A DNA stretch of 64,000 bases from Planctomycetota bacterium (GTDB taxonomy: Bacteria; Planctomycetota; Phycisphaerae; UBA1845; UTPLA1), in contig QEVG01000004.1 in assembly GCA_003576905.1 (NCBI GenBank), positions 62,001-126,000 on the forward strand, in the 5' to 3' direction. Numbering within the stretch: the stretch's first letter is position 1; each line of letters starts with the position of its first letter. The notes below the pieces were generated by a model that made no database searches, was not told the DNA's origin, and saw only the letters and a list, made by a program, of their open reading frames with translations. Both the position numbers and the translations under genes were made by a program. Below are positions 19,067 through 28,051 of the stretch, in pieces.

Positions 19067-19600
19067 ATGGCGGAACTGAGCGGGCGGCGGGTGCTGGTCT
19101 TTGTCGGGGATGATTACGAGGACCTGGAGCTTTGGTATCCGAAGCTGCGGCTGGAAGAGGCCGGGGCGCAGGTGGTCGTGGCCGGGCAGGCGGCGCGGCA
19201 CATGTATCGCGGCAAGCACGGATACCCGTGCGAGAGCGACGCGGCGGTGCGCGACGTGGCGGCGCAGGAGTTTGACGGGGTGGTCGTGCCGGGCGGATGG
19301 ATGCCGGACAAGCTGCGGCGTGATGCCGACGTACTGGCCCTGGTACGGGCGTTCAACGAGGCGGGCAAGATGATCGCGTCGATCTGCCACGGGGCGTGGA
19401 TCAACATCTCGGCGGGCGTGGTGAAGGGCGTGACGATGACGAGCACGCCGGGGATTCGCGATGACCTGACGAACGCCGGGGCGATGTGGGTCGACAAACC
19501 GGTCGTCGTGGACCGACATCACATCTCGAGCCGACGTCCGCCGGATCTGCCGCAGTTCGGCGCGGCGATCGTCGCCTACCTGGCGGGGCACGGGCGGTAG
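19067..19600 (+). CDS. DJ-1/PfpI family protein
   Basis: 177 residues from ATG 19067, preceded by GGAGGA at 19054-19059. It shows the DJ-1/PfpI pattern: RVLVFVGDDYEDLELWYP at the N terminus with the conserved acidic residue (DYEDLE), FDGVVVPGGWMPDKLR, and the nucleophile elbow ASICHGAWI with Cys at about residue 107. The length matches PfpI-type proteases/deglycases (about 170-190). Members act as chaperones, glyoxalases or deglycases under carbonyl stress; which applies here is not visible. Confidence 0.88.
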   Translation: MAELSGRRVLVFVGDDYEDLELWYPKLRLEEAGAQVVVAGQAARHMYRGKHGYPCESDAAVRDVAAQEFDGVVVPGGWMPDKLRRDADVLALVRAFNEAGKMIASICHGAWINISAGVVKGVTMTSTPGIRDDLTNAGAMWVDKPVVVDRHHISSRRPPDLPQFGAAIVAYLAGHGR

Positions 19601-19659
19601 GCGGGCGGTGTTTCCGGCGGCGGGGCCGACGGTGTCACCGATACGGCATCTTGCGGCGG

Positions 19660-21681
19660 CTACCTGGCCTTGTCGGCCGAGAGGAGGCCGTCGAGCGTCG
19701 GTCGGACGCGCTCGTCGAGGTCGGTCTTGGCGCCGATGATGACGTCTTCGATGCGGCCGTCGCGGCGGATGAGGACGAGCGTGGGGTAGCTCGTGACTTT
19801 GAAGAGCTTGCCGATGTCGTTCTGCGGGTCGTGTGCGAGCGGGAGCTTCGAGCCGACCTCGGCCAGGATCTTCTCGCATTCCTCGCGGGTGAAGGCCTTT
19901 CGCATCGTCTGGCCGACGTTGACGAAGCGCGCGCCGAGGGGTTCGTAGTCGGCGCGAAGCCGTTCGACGAGCGGAAGCTGCCTGCGGCAGAAGCCGCAGT
20001 TGGGGGCGACGAAGTTGAGCACGGTCACCGGGTTCTGGGACAGATCGGCGCGGCTGATCCGACGGTCCGCGGAAATCGTCGCGGTGAAGTCGGGAGCGGG
20101 CTTGCCGATCATGGTCAATGCCGGCCGTTTTGCACCCGCGGGGGCGGCGGGCGGGTTGACGAGGGAACGCCCGGCCAGGAGAGTGTCGAAGATGACGCGG
20201 GCTCGGGCCTCGAAGTCCTCCTCGTTGCCCTCGATGATCCCCTCGATGACGCCGGCCTTGTTGATGGCGACGAGGGTTGGCATCATGACGAGATGAAAGG
20301 ACTCGCCGACGGCGTTTCCGAGGTCGAAGACCAGTTCGGCCTTCATGTCGGCCTTTCGCATGACCTCCATCTGGCGCTCCTGGGGCACGTCGGTGACGGG
20401 GCTGCGTTCGCAGACGTTTACGATGCGGACGCCCCGGTCGGCGTATTCGCGCCGAAGCGTTTCGATCTTCTTGAGCTGTTCGAAGTTGTGAAAGTCTCCG
20501 GGGGCGAAGAAATTAAGAAAGAGGAGCGACTTGGCGGCGTCGGCGCTGGTGAGGGGGACGCCTTCGGTCGTGGTCATTTCGAATTTCGGCGCGGGGCTGC
20601 CGACGAGCTTTGCGATTGTTCGGTCGTCGAGCAGCGGATCGCCCTGGGGCGGCGGCGGGGTCTGGCCGGGCGGGAGTGCCATGCGAATCGGCACCTGAAG
20701 CGTCGGGTACATGGAGTCGTCGGTGGTGAGATTGATCATCGAGCCGTACTCGGGCAGCTCAAAGTCCTGCGGCACCTGGACGAGAATGCGGTACGAGCGG
20801 CCTGAGAGAATCTCCGAAAGATCGACCTTGATCGCGGGATGGTCCACCTGCGCCGCGGTGACGCGGACGGGCTTGTCGCCGTTGTTGGAGATGAGGACGA
20901 CCTTGGTGAGGCCGCGGGGAGATGCGCGGAGCTTGTCGCCTTCGAGCGCGACGATGGTGGGGATGATCTCAAGGCGCTGGGGGCGGAAGGCAAAGACACG
21001 GACGGGCAGCTCGGGCCGGGCCTCGAGGGTCGTCCTGATCGTGACGAAGGATTCGAGGCGGCCCTGGGCCATCGGTGTCTTGAGCGTGGCGAAGAGCTTG
21101 TATTCCTCGCCGGGGGTGGTCTCGACGAGTTCGTACTTGTAGTGCGTGTCCTCCGCGACGGCGAGGGAGCATTCGAAGGATTCGTCGGTCTTGTTGCGGA
21201 TGGTGATGGAGCGCTGCTGGGCGCCGTCGCCGATGACCTTTCCGAAGCCGAGAAAGGCGGGCTGAAGCTCGATGGGCGCGCGGCACTCGCCGCGCAGGGT
21301 GAGCGGAAGGGTCGGGGCGGCGGGTTCGTTGGTCAGGAGCGTGGCGGTCCGGGTGAACTCGCCGTTGACGTCGCGGGTGTCGAGGCCGATGACGATCTCG
21401 GCGGACTGCTTCGGGGCGAGGCGCTGGACGAGATCGCCGGCGAGGAAGACGCCGGGAGCGAAGTCGACGCGGGTGATGAGCAGTTCGGAGTCGCCGTCGT
21501 TGCGGACGCTGAAGGCGTGCTTCAGGGTCAGGCCGGTCCAGGTCGGACCGAAATCGTGCTCGGCCTTCTCGACCTTAAGGACCGGGCCGGCGGCGGCCGC
21601 CGCGGGAAGGGCGAGCCCGGCAGCGAGGGCCAGGAGCCATGCGGGCCGGCAGGAAACTGACAACAATGTGGCATTATTCAT
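19660..21681 (-). CDS. DUF1573 protein fused to two thioredoxin-like domains
   Basis: 673 residues from ATG 21681 (MNNATLLSV), which gives a signal peptide ending in AAAAAGP; the longer frame upstream is low-complexity shadow. Residues about 25-125 are a DUF1573 domain (KAEHDFGPTWTGLTLKHAF), followed by two Ig-like repeats to about 360. Residues about 390-530 form a TlpA/thioredoxin-like domain that lacks the redox cysteines (FFAPGDFHNFEQL at the active site). Residues about 535-670 form a second one with an intact CGFC site at about 561-564 and the cis-proline YPTLVLI. It is likely periplasmic. The cysteine-less domain may bind a partner while the second carries out thiol-disulfide exchange. 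Confidence 0.88.
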   Translation of the reverse strand: MNNATLLSVSCRPAWLLALAAGLALPAAAAAGPVLKVEKAEHDFGPTWTGLTLKHAFSVRNDGDSELLITRVDFAPGVFLAGDLVQRLAPKQSAEIVIGLDTRDVNGEFTRTATLLTNEPAAPTLPLTLRGECRAPIELQPAFLGFGKVIGDGAQQRSITIRNKTDESFECSLAVAEDTHYKYELVETTPGEEYKLFATLKTPMAQGRLESFVTIRTTLEARPELPVRVFAFRPQRLEIIPTIVALEGDKLRASPRGLTKVVLISNNGDKPVRVTAAQVDHPAIKVDLSEILSGRSYRILVQVPQDFELPEYGSMINLTTDDSMYPTLQVPIRMALPPGQTPPPPQGDPLLDDRTIAKLVGSPAPKFEMTTTEGVPLTSADAAKSLLFLNFFAPGDFHNFEQLKKIETLRREYADRGVRIVNVCERSPVTDVPQERQMEVMRKADMKAELVFDLGNAVGESFHLVMMPTLVAINKAGVIEGIIEGNEEDFEARARVIFDTLLAGRSLVNPPAAPAGAKRPALTMIGKPAPDFTATISADRRISRADLSQNPVTVLNFVAPNCGFCRRQLPLVERLRADYEPLGARFVNVGQTMRKAFTREECEKILAEVGSKLPLAHDPQNDIGKLFKVTSYPTLVLIRRDGRIEDVIIGAKTDLDERVRPTLDGLLSADKAR

Positions 21682-21791
21682 GGCGCATACTCGCGGGGGA
21701 GACGACTTCGGGGCACGCGGGCCGGGCGGGCCGCCCGGCGCCGCACGCGCGTATTGTAGGTGACAGGCGGGGCTGCATGAAGGGCGGGTCG

Positions 21792-22292
21792 TCAGCGGCG
21801 GCGAAAGCGGCGGACGTCGAGGGCGGGGTCGGCGGGAAAAGGCGCTTCTTCCCAGTCGCCGGGGTTCCAGGCTGGAAACCACGTGTCTCCGCCGGCGGGT
21901 TCGTCGGAGACAAAGGTGAGGATCATTTCGTCAGCGATCGGCAGGGCGAGAGAGTATATCTGGGCTCCGCCGACGATGAAGGCGATTTCCTCGCCGCGGC
22001 GGCGGCACAGGTCGAGGGCGGCGTCGAGGGAGGGAACGAAGTCAAGCGTGGCGCCGGGGCCGGACGGGGCTGCGGGTGCCACATCGGGAGCACTCCGGCT
22101 GATCACGATATTGCGCCGGCCGGGCAGGGGGCGGCGGCCGCAGGAGTCGAAGGTCTTTCGGCCCATGACGACGGCGTGGCCGAGGGTAGTCTTTTTGAAG
22201 TGGGCCAGATCGGCGGGCAGATGCCAGGGGAGCTTCCCGCCCGCGCCGATGAGGCGGTCTTTCGTCATGGCGGCAATAAGAACAATGCGCAT
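21792..22292 (-). CDS. folA: Dihydrofolate reductase
   Basis: 166 residues from ATG 22292. NADPH-dependent reduction of dihydrofolate to tetrahydrofolate. It has the family start MRIVLIAAMTKDRLIGAGG, the substrate loop LPWHLPADLAHFKKTT with the catalytic Asp in ADLAHF, the NADPH site VVMGRKTFDS, RNIVISR and the IVGGAQIY signature, ending with DEMILTFV and DTWFP. Length is normal. thyA lies about 1.3 kb upstream on the same strand, with two unrelated small genes between, so the folate/thymidylate genes are clustered loosely. Confidence 0.95.
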   Translation of the reverse strand: MRIVLIAAMTKDRLIGAGGKLPWHLPADLAHFKKTTLGHAVVMGRKTFDSCGRRPLPGRRNIVISRSAPDVAPAAPSGPGATLDFVPSLDAALDLCRRRGEEIAFIVGGAQIYSLALPIADEMILTFVSDEPAGGDTWFPAWNPGDWEEAPFPADPALDVRRFRRR

Positions 22293-22429
22293 GGGGGAAT
22301 TAGAACGTCGAATCAGCGAAACGTTAAACCGCAAAAAACGTGCAGAAGTAGAAACGTTGGAGCGTCGACACGGCGGGGTGGGGGCGAGTTGCTGAGCGGC
22401 CCTTGGCCGGGATGCGACGACCGCGCGGT

Positions 22430-22825
22430 TTATTTCAATCGCACCAGCTTTCCCTTGCGCTTCACGATGTTCTTGTAGTCCCACTGGATGGCGGCGGACT
22501 TCTTCAGCCAGCGCTTGAGGTCCTTTGCGGAGATCTCCTTTTCAGACGTATACCGCGCTTCGGCCGCCTTGAAGCTGCCCTCGGGGGCCAGGCCGGGCTC
22601 GTCGAACGACTGGCCGCTCCAGAAAAGCAGACGGATGCAGTCCTTGAGCTTGCTGTAGCCGACGATCGGGTTGCCATCCAGAAACCATACCGGGTGCCGG
22701 TGCCAGATCTTGTTCTCCGCGCCGGGCAGGTGGCGGTCGATTGCCTTTGCGAGAGCGTCGCAGATGCGCTGCTCGGCGGGTGATTGGGCCGCGTTGTAGT
22801 CCTGAATGTCTTTGTGGATGGACAT
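22430..22825 (-). CDS. DUF1801 domain protein
   Basis: 131 residues. The sequence ICDALAKAIDRHLPGAENKI, then IWHRHPVWFLDGNPIVGYS and IRLLFWSGQSF, matches the DUF1801 (YdhG-like) family of small cytosolic proteins of unknown function. The Lys-rich C terminus (DYKNIVKRKGKLVRLK) is typical. It starts 10 bases after the stop of the SRPBCC gene, so the two form a short operon. Confidence 0.85.
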   Translation of the reverse strand: MSIHKDIQDYNAAQSPAEQRICDALAKAIDRHLPGAENKIWHRHPVWFLDGNPIVGYSKLKDCIRLLFWSGQSFDEPGLAPEGSFKAAEARYTSEKEISAKDLKRWLKKSAAIQWDYKNIVKRKGKLVRLK

Positions 22826-22835
22826 GCGCTCAACT

Positions 22836-23291
22836 CTATTTGGCGCTTTCGACCGCGGCCTTCAGGTCCGCCAGGTCCTGCCGGACCGCCTTCAGGCACG
22901 CGCCCTTCATCATCCAGCCCATCAGCGCGCCCATGACCTTCGCGCCGAAAGTCATCGGCCTTCCCGAAAAATCGAATGTGACTTCGCTCCCCGCGCCGGT
23001 GGGCCGCACGCTGACGACCGTTCGGTACTCGCACCCGCAACTGGCGGCGGCGAGCGTGTAGGACCGACCCGGCTGGAAGTCAACGACCTCCATGGTTTCG
23101 GTCGCCTCCTTGCCGAACATCACGCGGGTCTCGCGGAACTTCGTTCCCACGCCGACCGGACCCTGTGTGAGCATCTCCATCTTCTTGATGCCCGTGATCC
23201 GTTGCGGCGCGTTCGGAAAGTCGATCGCGGCTGCGAACACCGCCTCGGGCGGCGCGTTGATCTTCTCGTGCACGGTACACGTTAACGCCAT
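22836..23291 (-). CDS. SRPBCC (START-like) family protein
   Basis: 151 residues, ATG 23291 with GAGGAGG about 9 bases upstream. The pattern CTVHEKINAPPEAVFAAAID, then GVGTKFRETRVMFGKEATETMEVV and GSEVTFDFSGRP, is the polyketide-cyclase/START-like SRPBCC fold, which forms a deep hydrophobic ligand cavity. A C-terminal helix closes the cavity (LMGWMMKGACLKAVRQDLAD). The ligand is unknown. First gene of a two-gene unit with DUF1801. Confidence 0.85.
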   Translation of the reverse strand: MALTCTVHEKINAPPEAVFAAAIDFPNAPQRITGIKKMEMLTQGPVGVGTKFRETRVMFGKEATETMEVVDFQPGRSYTLAAASCGCEYRTVVSVRPTGAGSEVTFDFSGRPMTFGAKVMGALMGWMMKGACLKAVRQDLADLKAAVESAK

Positions 23292-23592
23292 CGGTCGACC
23301 TCCTCGGAGGTGCAGTCGCCTGGGGAAACCTTAAGGTGGCCCGACCCGGACGCGGCGCCGGGCGGAGCGAAGATATTCTACTCGAAACCTCAAGCCGGAC
23401 GGAACGACGTGGAGTTGCGGAGAGGGTAGCACAATGCGGGGTGGCTTCAAGAATGGCGCCGGCTCATAGTGGCACCGCCGGCTGTGGGGGCTGGGACCGC
23501 ATGGGCACTTGGACCGTGCCACAGAGATGATCTATTCCGCGCTTCCACTCAGCAGCCTGTGCCGCAGCCTGGGAGCTGTTGCTGGGCTCCCG

Positions 23593-24432
23593 TCAGACCG
23601 CGACCTTGAACCTGATCGGCGGCTGGCACTCGTAGCCGACGAGTTCGAAGTCCTCGAAGCGCAGTTCGTCGATCGGCTTGCGCGCGATCTTGAGGCGCGG
23701 CAGGGGCATGGGGTGGCGGGCGAGCTGCTCGCGGAGCCCGGCGACGTGGTCGTACTCGGCCATCGGCGTGTCGGGATCGGCGCAGTAGATGTGAGCGTCG
23801 ACGATGGTGTGGGCGAACTTGCCGACCTCGAGGTCGACTTCCTGGGCGATGATCTGGGTCAGCGCCGCATAGGCGGCCATGTTGAAGGGGATGCCAAGGG
23901 CGATGTCACCGCTGCGCTGGGTGAGGTGGCAGTTGAGCCGGTTTCCGGAGACATGGAAGGCGTAGGTGTAGTGGCAGGGCGGAAGCCTGCTTGTCGTTGC
24001 GTTGCCCGGCTCCCAGGCGGAGACGACGAGTCGGCGGCTGGACGGGTCGCGTTTGAGGGTGTCGATGACGTGGCGGATCTGGTCGACCTCGCGAACCTGC
24101 CAGTTTCCGTTCTTGTCTTTCGTCGCACTGGGGAACCGTCGCCAGAAATAGCCGTAGGCGGTGTCGAGGTTGCCGTCTTCGTCGGCCCAGGCGTCCCAGA
24201 TCTTTGTGTACTCGCGAAGGTTCCGGATGTGATTCTCGCCGGAGAGATACCAGAGCAGTTCGCGGATGATGGAGGCCCACTGCATTTTCTTGGTGGTGAG
24301 GAGGGGATAGCCCTCGGCGAGGTCGACCTGGTAGTGGGCCGAGAAGCAGCTGATGGTGTCGACGCCGGTCCGCGAGGGCTTTCGCACGCCCTCATCGAGC
24401 ACCTTTCGCACAAGATCGAGATAGACTCGCAT
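23593..24432 (-). CDS. thyA: Thymidylate synthase
   Basis: 279 residues from ATG 24432, with GGAGGAG 5-11 bases upstream and a good promoter beyond. It methylates dUMP to dTMP with methylenetetrahydrofolate, producing dihydrofolate for FolA. Landmarks are SRTGVDTISCF at the N terminus, LLTTKKMQWASIIRELLWYL, the catalytic Cys in RLPPCHYTYAFHV, LTQRSGDIALGIPFNMA, and the C-terminal dUMP-binding HIYCADP region. The length fits the 264-residue family plus a small insertion around YFWRRFPSATKDKNGNWQ. Confidence 0.96.
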   Translation of the reverse strand: MRVYLDLVRKVLDEGVRKPSRTGVDTISCFSAHYQVDLAEGYPLLTTKKMQWASIIRELLWYLSGENHIRNLREYTKIWDAWADEDGNLDTAYGYFWRRFPSATKDKNGNWQVREVDQIRHVIDTLKRDPSSRRLVVSAWEPGNATTSRLPPCHYTYAFHVSGNRLNCHLTQRSGDIALGIPFNMAAYAALTQIIAQEVDLEVGKFAHTIVDAHIYCADPDTPMAEYDHVAGLREQLARHPMPLPRLKIARKPIDELRFEDFELVGYECQPPIRFKVAV

Positions 24433-24481
24433 GAGGCTCCTCCGTAAGCGCGGGTGGGAACGGTCCGTCGACAACGCGGAA

Positions 24482-24510
24482 AGTGTAGACGGCAGGGCGA
24501 GCTGTCGCAA
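24482..24510 (-). promoter_or_regulatory. Sigma-70-type promoter of thyA
   Basis: On the minus strand TTGCGA (plus 24505-24510), 17-base spacer, TACACT (plus 24482-24487). The predicted start is about 42 bases upstream of the ATG at 24432 and leaves room for the GGAGGAG ribosome site. Confidence 0.6.
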
Positions 24511-24543
24511 CGAAAATCACCAGACCCATCGTGTGTTGTGAAA

Positions 24544-26517
24544 TCATGGAACCGTCGGTTTGGTGGTCGAGTCACGGCGAGAATGCTGTTCGATAAGAGC
24601 GCGAATCTCGCCGTCGTTCGGAAACCGCAGCGCTGCCCGCTTGAGGACGTCACCTGCCTCCGCGGCGCGGCCCGCGCGGCCCAGGACGTTCGCAAGCCCG
24701 AGCCATGCCTGCCGGAGTTCGGGGTCCAGCTCGACCGCGCGGCGGAGTTCGACGAGGGCTTCGTCTGTGGCGCCGGCGCGGTCGAGAAGAATGCCAAGGT
24801 TGTGCCGGGCGGTGGCGAGGCGGGGGTTCTTCGTGACGGCGCGGCGGAAAGCGGCGACGGCTTCGTCGTCGCGCCGGGCCTCGGCCAGAAGGACGCCGAG
24901 GTTGTATTCGGCCATCGCGCTGGCGGGGGCGAGCCGGACGGCGCGGCGGGCGGATTCGAGTGCCGCTTCTATGGCACCCTGGCGGAACCGGGCGATCGAG
25001 AGGTTCATGTGAATCTGGTACTCATCGGGGTTGAGTTCGACGGCGCGCTCGAAATGGCGGACGGCCTCGGCGGTCTCGCCGCGCCTGTCGAGCAGGACGC
25101 CGAGGTTCTGGTGGGCGGCCCAGGATGATTCGTTTTTCGCGAGGGTGTCGCGCCACAGCGTTTCGACATCCATGAAGGCGACGCACCGGGCGCAGGTCAG
25201 CGCCGCGAGTGCCGCGACGACGCCGGCTGCGCAGACGGCCCGCGCGGCGGGGCGAAGACAAACGGCGGCCGCCGCGCAGAGCAGGACGATGGGCCCGATG
25301 CTCGCGAGGTACTGGAAATGATCGGCCACGAAGGAGTAGCGAAAGGGAAAGACATCGACGAAGCCCAGGGCCGGGACCAGGGTGCCGGTGAAAAGGAGCA
25401 TGGCGGCCAGCGGCCCGCGGCCGACGCGCCGGCGAAGTCTCCACAGGATTGCCAGCAGCGCAAGCCAGCCGGCGGGGAAGAGATACTGCCAGACCAGGGA
25501 CACATCCGGTGTCCAGCGCGGATAGAAGAACGCGAGCCGGGCGGGCAGAGCGAGCTTGCCGAGGTAAAACCAGAGTGCCCGGCCGGCGATGAGGACGCGA
25601 TCGACGGGGGAGAGCCGCCAGTCGATCTGCTCCGCTCCGACGTGGGTCCGTTCGAGCCAGGCGGTGACAAGGCCCATGCACGCGCCGACGGCCAGGAGCG
25701 GCGCGGCGGCGAGAAGATCGCGGCGCGATACGCGGCCGCGCCGGAACCAGATGACCACGAGCATCGCCGGGGGAAGGGTGCAGGTGACGGTCTTGCTGAG
25801 CAGGGCGCAGAGAAAGAGGGCGAAGGCGGCGGCGTAGGCGCGCGCGACGGCGCGCGGCGCGTCTGTGCCGAAGGGCGCGGGCCGGGGAGCGAGGACGCCG
25901 GCGAAGCGAAGGTAGTAATGCGCGGCGGCGAGGTAGAAAAAGCCGGAAAGAACGTTTTTGCGTTCGGTGATCCACGCGACGGATTCGACGTGGACGGGAT
26001 GCACGGCAAAGACGGCGGCGGCAAAAAGAGCGCCGGGGACTGCCAGGCGGCGTAGCAGCCGGTACAGGAGCAGCACCGATGCGGAATGAAGGAGGATGTT
26101 TACGGTGTGATAGCCGAAGGGGTGCAGCCCCCAGAGGCGGTGTTCGAGCCAGAAGGTTGTGAAGACGAGGGGGTAGTACTGCGGCGAGGCGCGGGGCTCG
26201 GTCCAGATGCGGCGCAGCCCTTCGACGTCGCGGAGGAGCCGATTCCCGGTGACGTAGGAGTCGTCGTCCCAGATGAAGCCGCCCATCATGGCGGGGACGT
26301 AGGCCGCGAGCGTGAGCACGACGAGCAGAGAAGGATAGAGAATGGCGCGGCGATGTTCCGCCCGGCGGGAGGGATCGTCGAGCGCGGCGCGATCGCGCCG
26401 GTGAGCGGGCGGGGCGGGGGTTTCTGCCGGCCAGGCGTGTTCGGATGCGTCGCGTGCCACGTTGCGTAGCATCGCGCTGGCGGTGCGGGGATGCAACGCG
26501 CGGGCGAACCTGTGCAT
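24544..26517 (-). CDS. Multi-pass membrane glycosyltransferase-like protein with C-terminal TPRs
   Basis: 657 residues (an internal ATG at 26472 is an alternative start). After a charged N terminus come about ten transmembrane helices with the lumen-type motif GGFIWDDDSYV after helix 1 and FAVHPVHVESVAWITERKN, which characterise the GT-C/TMTC-like family of O-mannosyl-type transferases. From about residue 455, five tetratricopeptide repeats follow (for example LGVLLDRRGETAEAVRHFER). The architecture is the same as animal TMTC proteins and many planctomycete proteins. Transfer of sugar from a polyprenyl donor to a protein is a family-based inference. Confidence 0.82.
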   Translation of the reverse strand: MHRFARALHPRTASAMLRNVARDASEHAWPAETPAPPAHRRDRAALDDPSRRAEHRRAILYPSLLVVLTLAAYVPAMMGGFIWDDDSYVTGNRLLRDVEGLRRIWTEPRASPQYYPLVFTTFWLEHRLWGLHPFGYHTVNILLHSASVLLLYRLLRRLAVPGALFAAAVFAVHPVHVESVAWITERKNVLSGFFYLAAAHYYLRFAGVLAPRPAPFGTDAPRAVARAYAAAFALFLCALLSKTVTCTLPPAMLVVIWFRRGRVSRRDLLAAAPLLAVGACMGLVTAWLERTHVGAEQIDWRLSPVDRVLIAGRALWFYLGKLALPARLAFFYPRWTPDVSLVWQYLFPAGWLALLAILWRLRRRVGRGPLAAMLLFTGTLVPALGFVDVFPFRYSFVADHFQYLASIGPIVLLCAAAAVCLRPAARAVCAAGVVAALAALTCARCVAFMDVETLWRDTLAKNESSWAAHQNLGVLLDRRGETAEAVRHFERAVELNPDEYQIHMNLSIARFRQGAIEAALESARRAVRLAPASAMAEYNLGVLLAEARRDDEAVAAFRRAVTKNPRLATARHNLGILLDRAGATDEALVELRRAVELDPELRQAWLGLANVLGRAGRAAEAGDVLKRAALRFPNDGEIRALIEQHSRRDSTTKPTVP

Positions 26518-26545
26518 GTTCGCGCCGGGGGCGGAGGCCGATGGA

Positions 26546-26701
26546 TCAGACGTTATCGCCGCAGGCTGGGCACCGGACGGTCAGGGCGTTGGGCAAGGGG
26601 GCCCGGCAGTGGGGGCATCGCGCGCCGGCGCTTCGCCGAAAGACCGCCGGGAGCACGGCAAGAAGGATGAAGGCGCCGATGAGCAGATAGATGAGTCGCA
26701 T
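26546..26701 (-). CDS. 51-residue membrane-anchored zinc-ribbon protein
   Basis: A short gene read directly from the minus strand: ATG at 26701, TGA ending at 26546. One transmembrane helix (LIYLLIGAFILLAVLPAVF) is followed by a cytosolic zinc ribbon with two knuckles, CPHC and CPAC, spaced 16 residues apart. It ends 28 bases before the TPR membrane protein start, so the two are probably cotranscribed. No strong Shine-Dalgarno is visible. The two-knuckle pattern makes chance unlikely. Function unknown; zinc-ribbon tethers often recruit partner proteins. Confidence 0.7.
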   Translation of the reverse strand: MRLIYLLIGAFILLAVLPAVFRRSAGARCPHCRAPLPNALTVRCPACGDNV

Positions 26702-27002
26702 GGGGGAAGGCGTCAGCGCGGGCCGCGCAAAAAGAAAGCGGGAGCGCGGCTAGGAATTATCCATCACATCTTGGCCCAGCTCCCACATCCGGAAAGCGCC
26801 GTCGCCGCGCGCCCGCCGCGTGGCATTATAAGGGAAAAGGGTCCGCACAATACAAGCCGTGACGGAACGATTCGCCGGATTTCGCGCGGGGAAGATCAGC
26901 CGCTCGCGTATGCGGCGCAATTCATGATGTCGCAGGGACTTCACGCGACGCGGACGGCGGCCGGGTCGCACTGGAAATCGTTCATTTGAGGGCAGGCGCG
27001 CC
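26702..27002. other. Intergenic region
   Basis: 301 bases between the zinc-ribbon gene start and the stop of the CdaR-like gene. The open frames here lack family features and ribosome sites. It probably contains the promoter for the zinc-ribbon and TPR genes; no convincing pair of hexamers seen. Confidence 0.35.
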
Positions 27003-28037
27003 TCAATCCGAATCGGCGGCGGGCGGTTCGTCGCCGAGCGGCTCGAGGTGAAACACCAGTTCGTAGGGTGGTCCGGGGGCCAGGCTGTAACCGGCGGGCA
27101 GGACGAATTGCACCTGGCGGCGGATGGTCTGACCGGGCTTCTCGGCGTCGGCGGCGAAGACGTCGACGAAGGCGCGAATCTGCCGGGGGTCGAGCTGGTC
27201 GATCTGGTCCTTGGGGCCGGTCACGTCGATGTCGGGCCGGAAATTGGATTCGGGGTCGGCGACGATGCGGTAGTCGCGCTGCACCTGGTCAGGGATGGAC
27301 CATGTGATCTGGATGGGGCCCTTGCGCTTGGTGGCGGTGAGGGCTTCGATCCGCCCGGCAATGGTGACGTCGCTGACGGGAAGAATCTTGATGCCGGCGT
27401 CGGGCGGGAGGTTCTTGAGGACGGGGAGTGTGAGCGGCACGGAGACATTGAAAGTGCCGTCGGGGCGGCTTGCGGCGCGAATGCGCTGTTCGGCGTCGGC
27501 GATGGCGACGGGCTGTTCGCGGAGCTTTTCGGCCAGAAAGCCGGGAAGGCGCACGGAGACCTTGTTGGGTTCGGGTGTGGCCGTGACCTTGAGTTCGCCG
27601 TAGACCGGCTCGACGCGGACATCGTTTACGGTTCGGTACTCGTCGATGAGGACCATGACCCCGGTGGGCTCGACCCGGGAGATGTAGCCGACGCCGAAGT
27701 CGTCGATTTCCTTGACGAGGTTGAGGATGTCGCGGGCGGACATGACGCGGGGCTTGGAGCCTGCTTCCTCGTCGCGGGTGGCGACGGCTTCAAAGACCGG
27801 CTTGCTGTTGATGAGTTCGCTGAATTCCTGGAGCCGGCGACGGCGGGCGTCAAGGGTTACGTTGAAGGTGACCTGGTGGGGCAGTTCCGCGATGGCGGCG
27901 TACCGGTCGGGCGTTTCGCTGACCATGCGCACGGTGACCTGGTAGGTTCGCTCCTCCTTCACGTTCTGGTCGGCGGCGAACCAGATCATAAACGTGATGA
28001 TGACGACGACGGCGGCGCTCTTGAACTTCTCCCACAT
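27003..28037 (-). CDS. cdaR: YbbR-domain protein, CdaR-like regulator of diadenylate cyclase
   Basis: 344 residues. An N-terminal membrane helix (SAAVVVIITFMIWFAADQNV) is followed by extracytoplasmic YbbR-like repeats of beta structure (for example RIEALTATKRKGPIQITW). It begins 14 bases after the stop of cdaA; the cdaA-cdaR pairing is the classic arrangement, in which CdaR modulates CdaA from outside the membrane. The repeats are divergent, so the call rests on architecture and context together. Confidence 0.8.
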   Translation of the reverse strand: MWEKFKSAAVVVIITFMIWFAADQNVKEERTYQVTVRMVSETPDRYAAIAELPHQVTFNVTLDARRRRLQEFSELINSKPVFEAVATRDEEAGSKPRVMSARDILNLVKEIDDFGVGYISRVEPTGVMVLIDEYRTVNDVRVEPVYGELKVTATPEPNKVSVRLPGFLAEKLREQPVAIADAEQRIRAASRPDGTFNVSVPLTLPVLKNLPPDAGIKILPVSDVTIAGRIEALTATKRKGPIQITWSIPDQVQRDYRIVADPESNFRPDIDVTGPKDQIDQLDPRQIRAFVDVFAADAEKPGQTIRRQVQFVLPAGYSLAPGPPYELVFHLEPLGDEPPAADSD

Positions 28038-28051
28038 GGAGTCTTCCGGTC

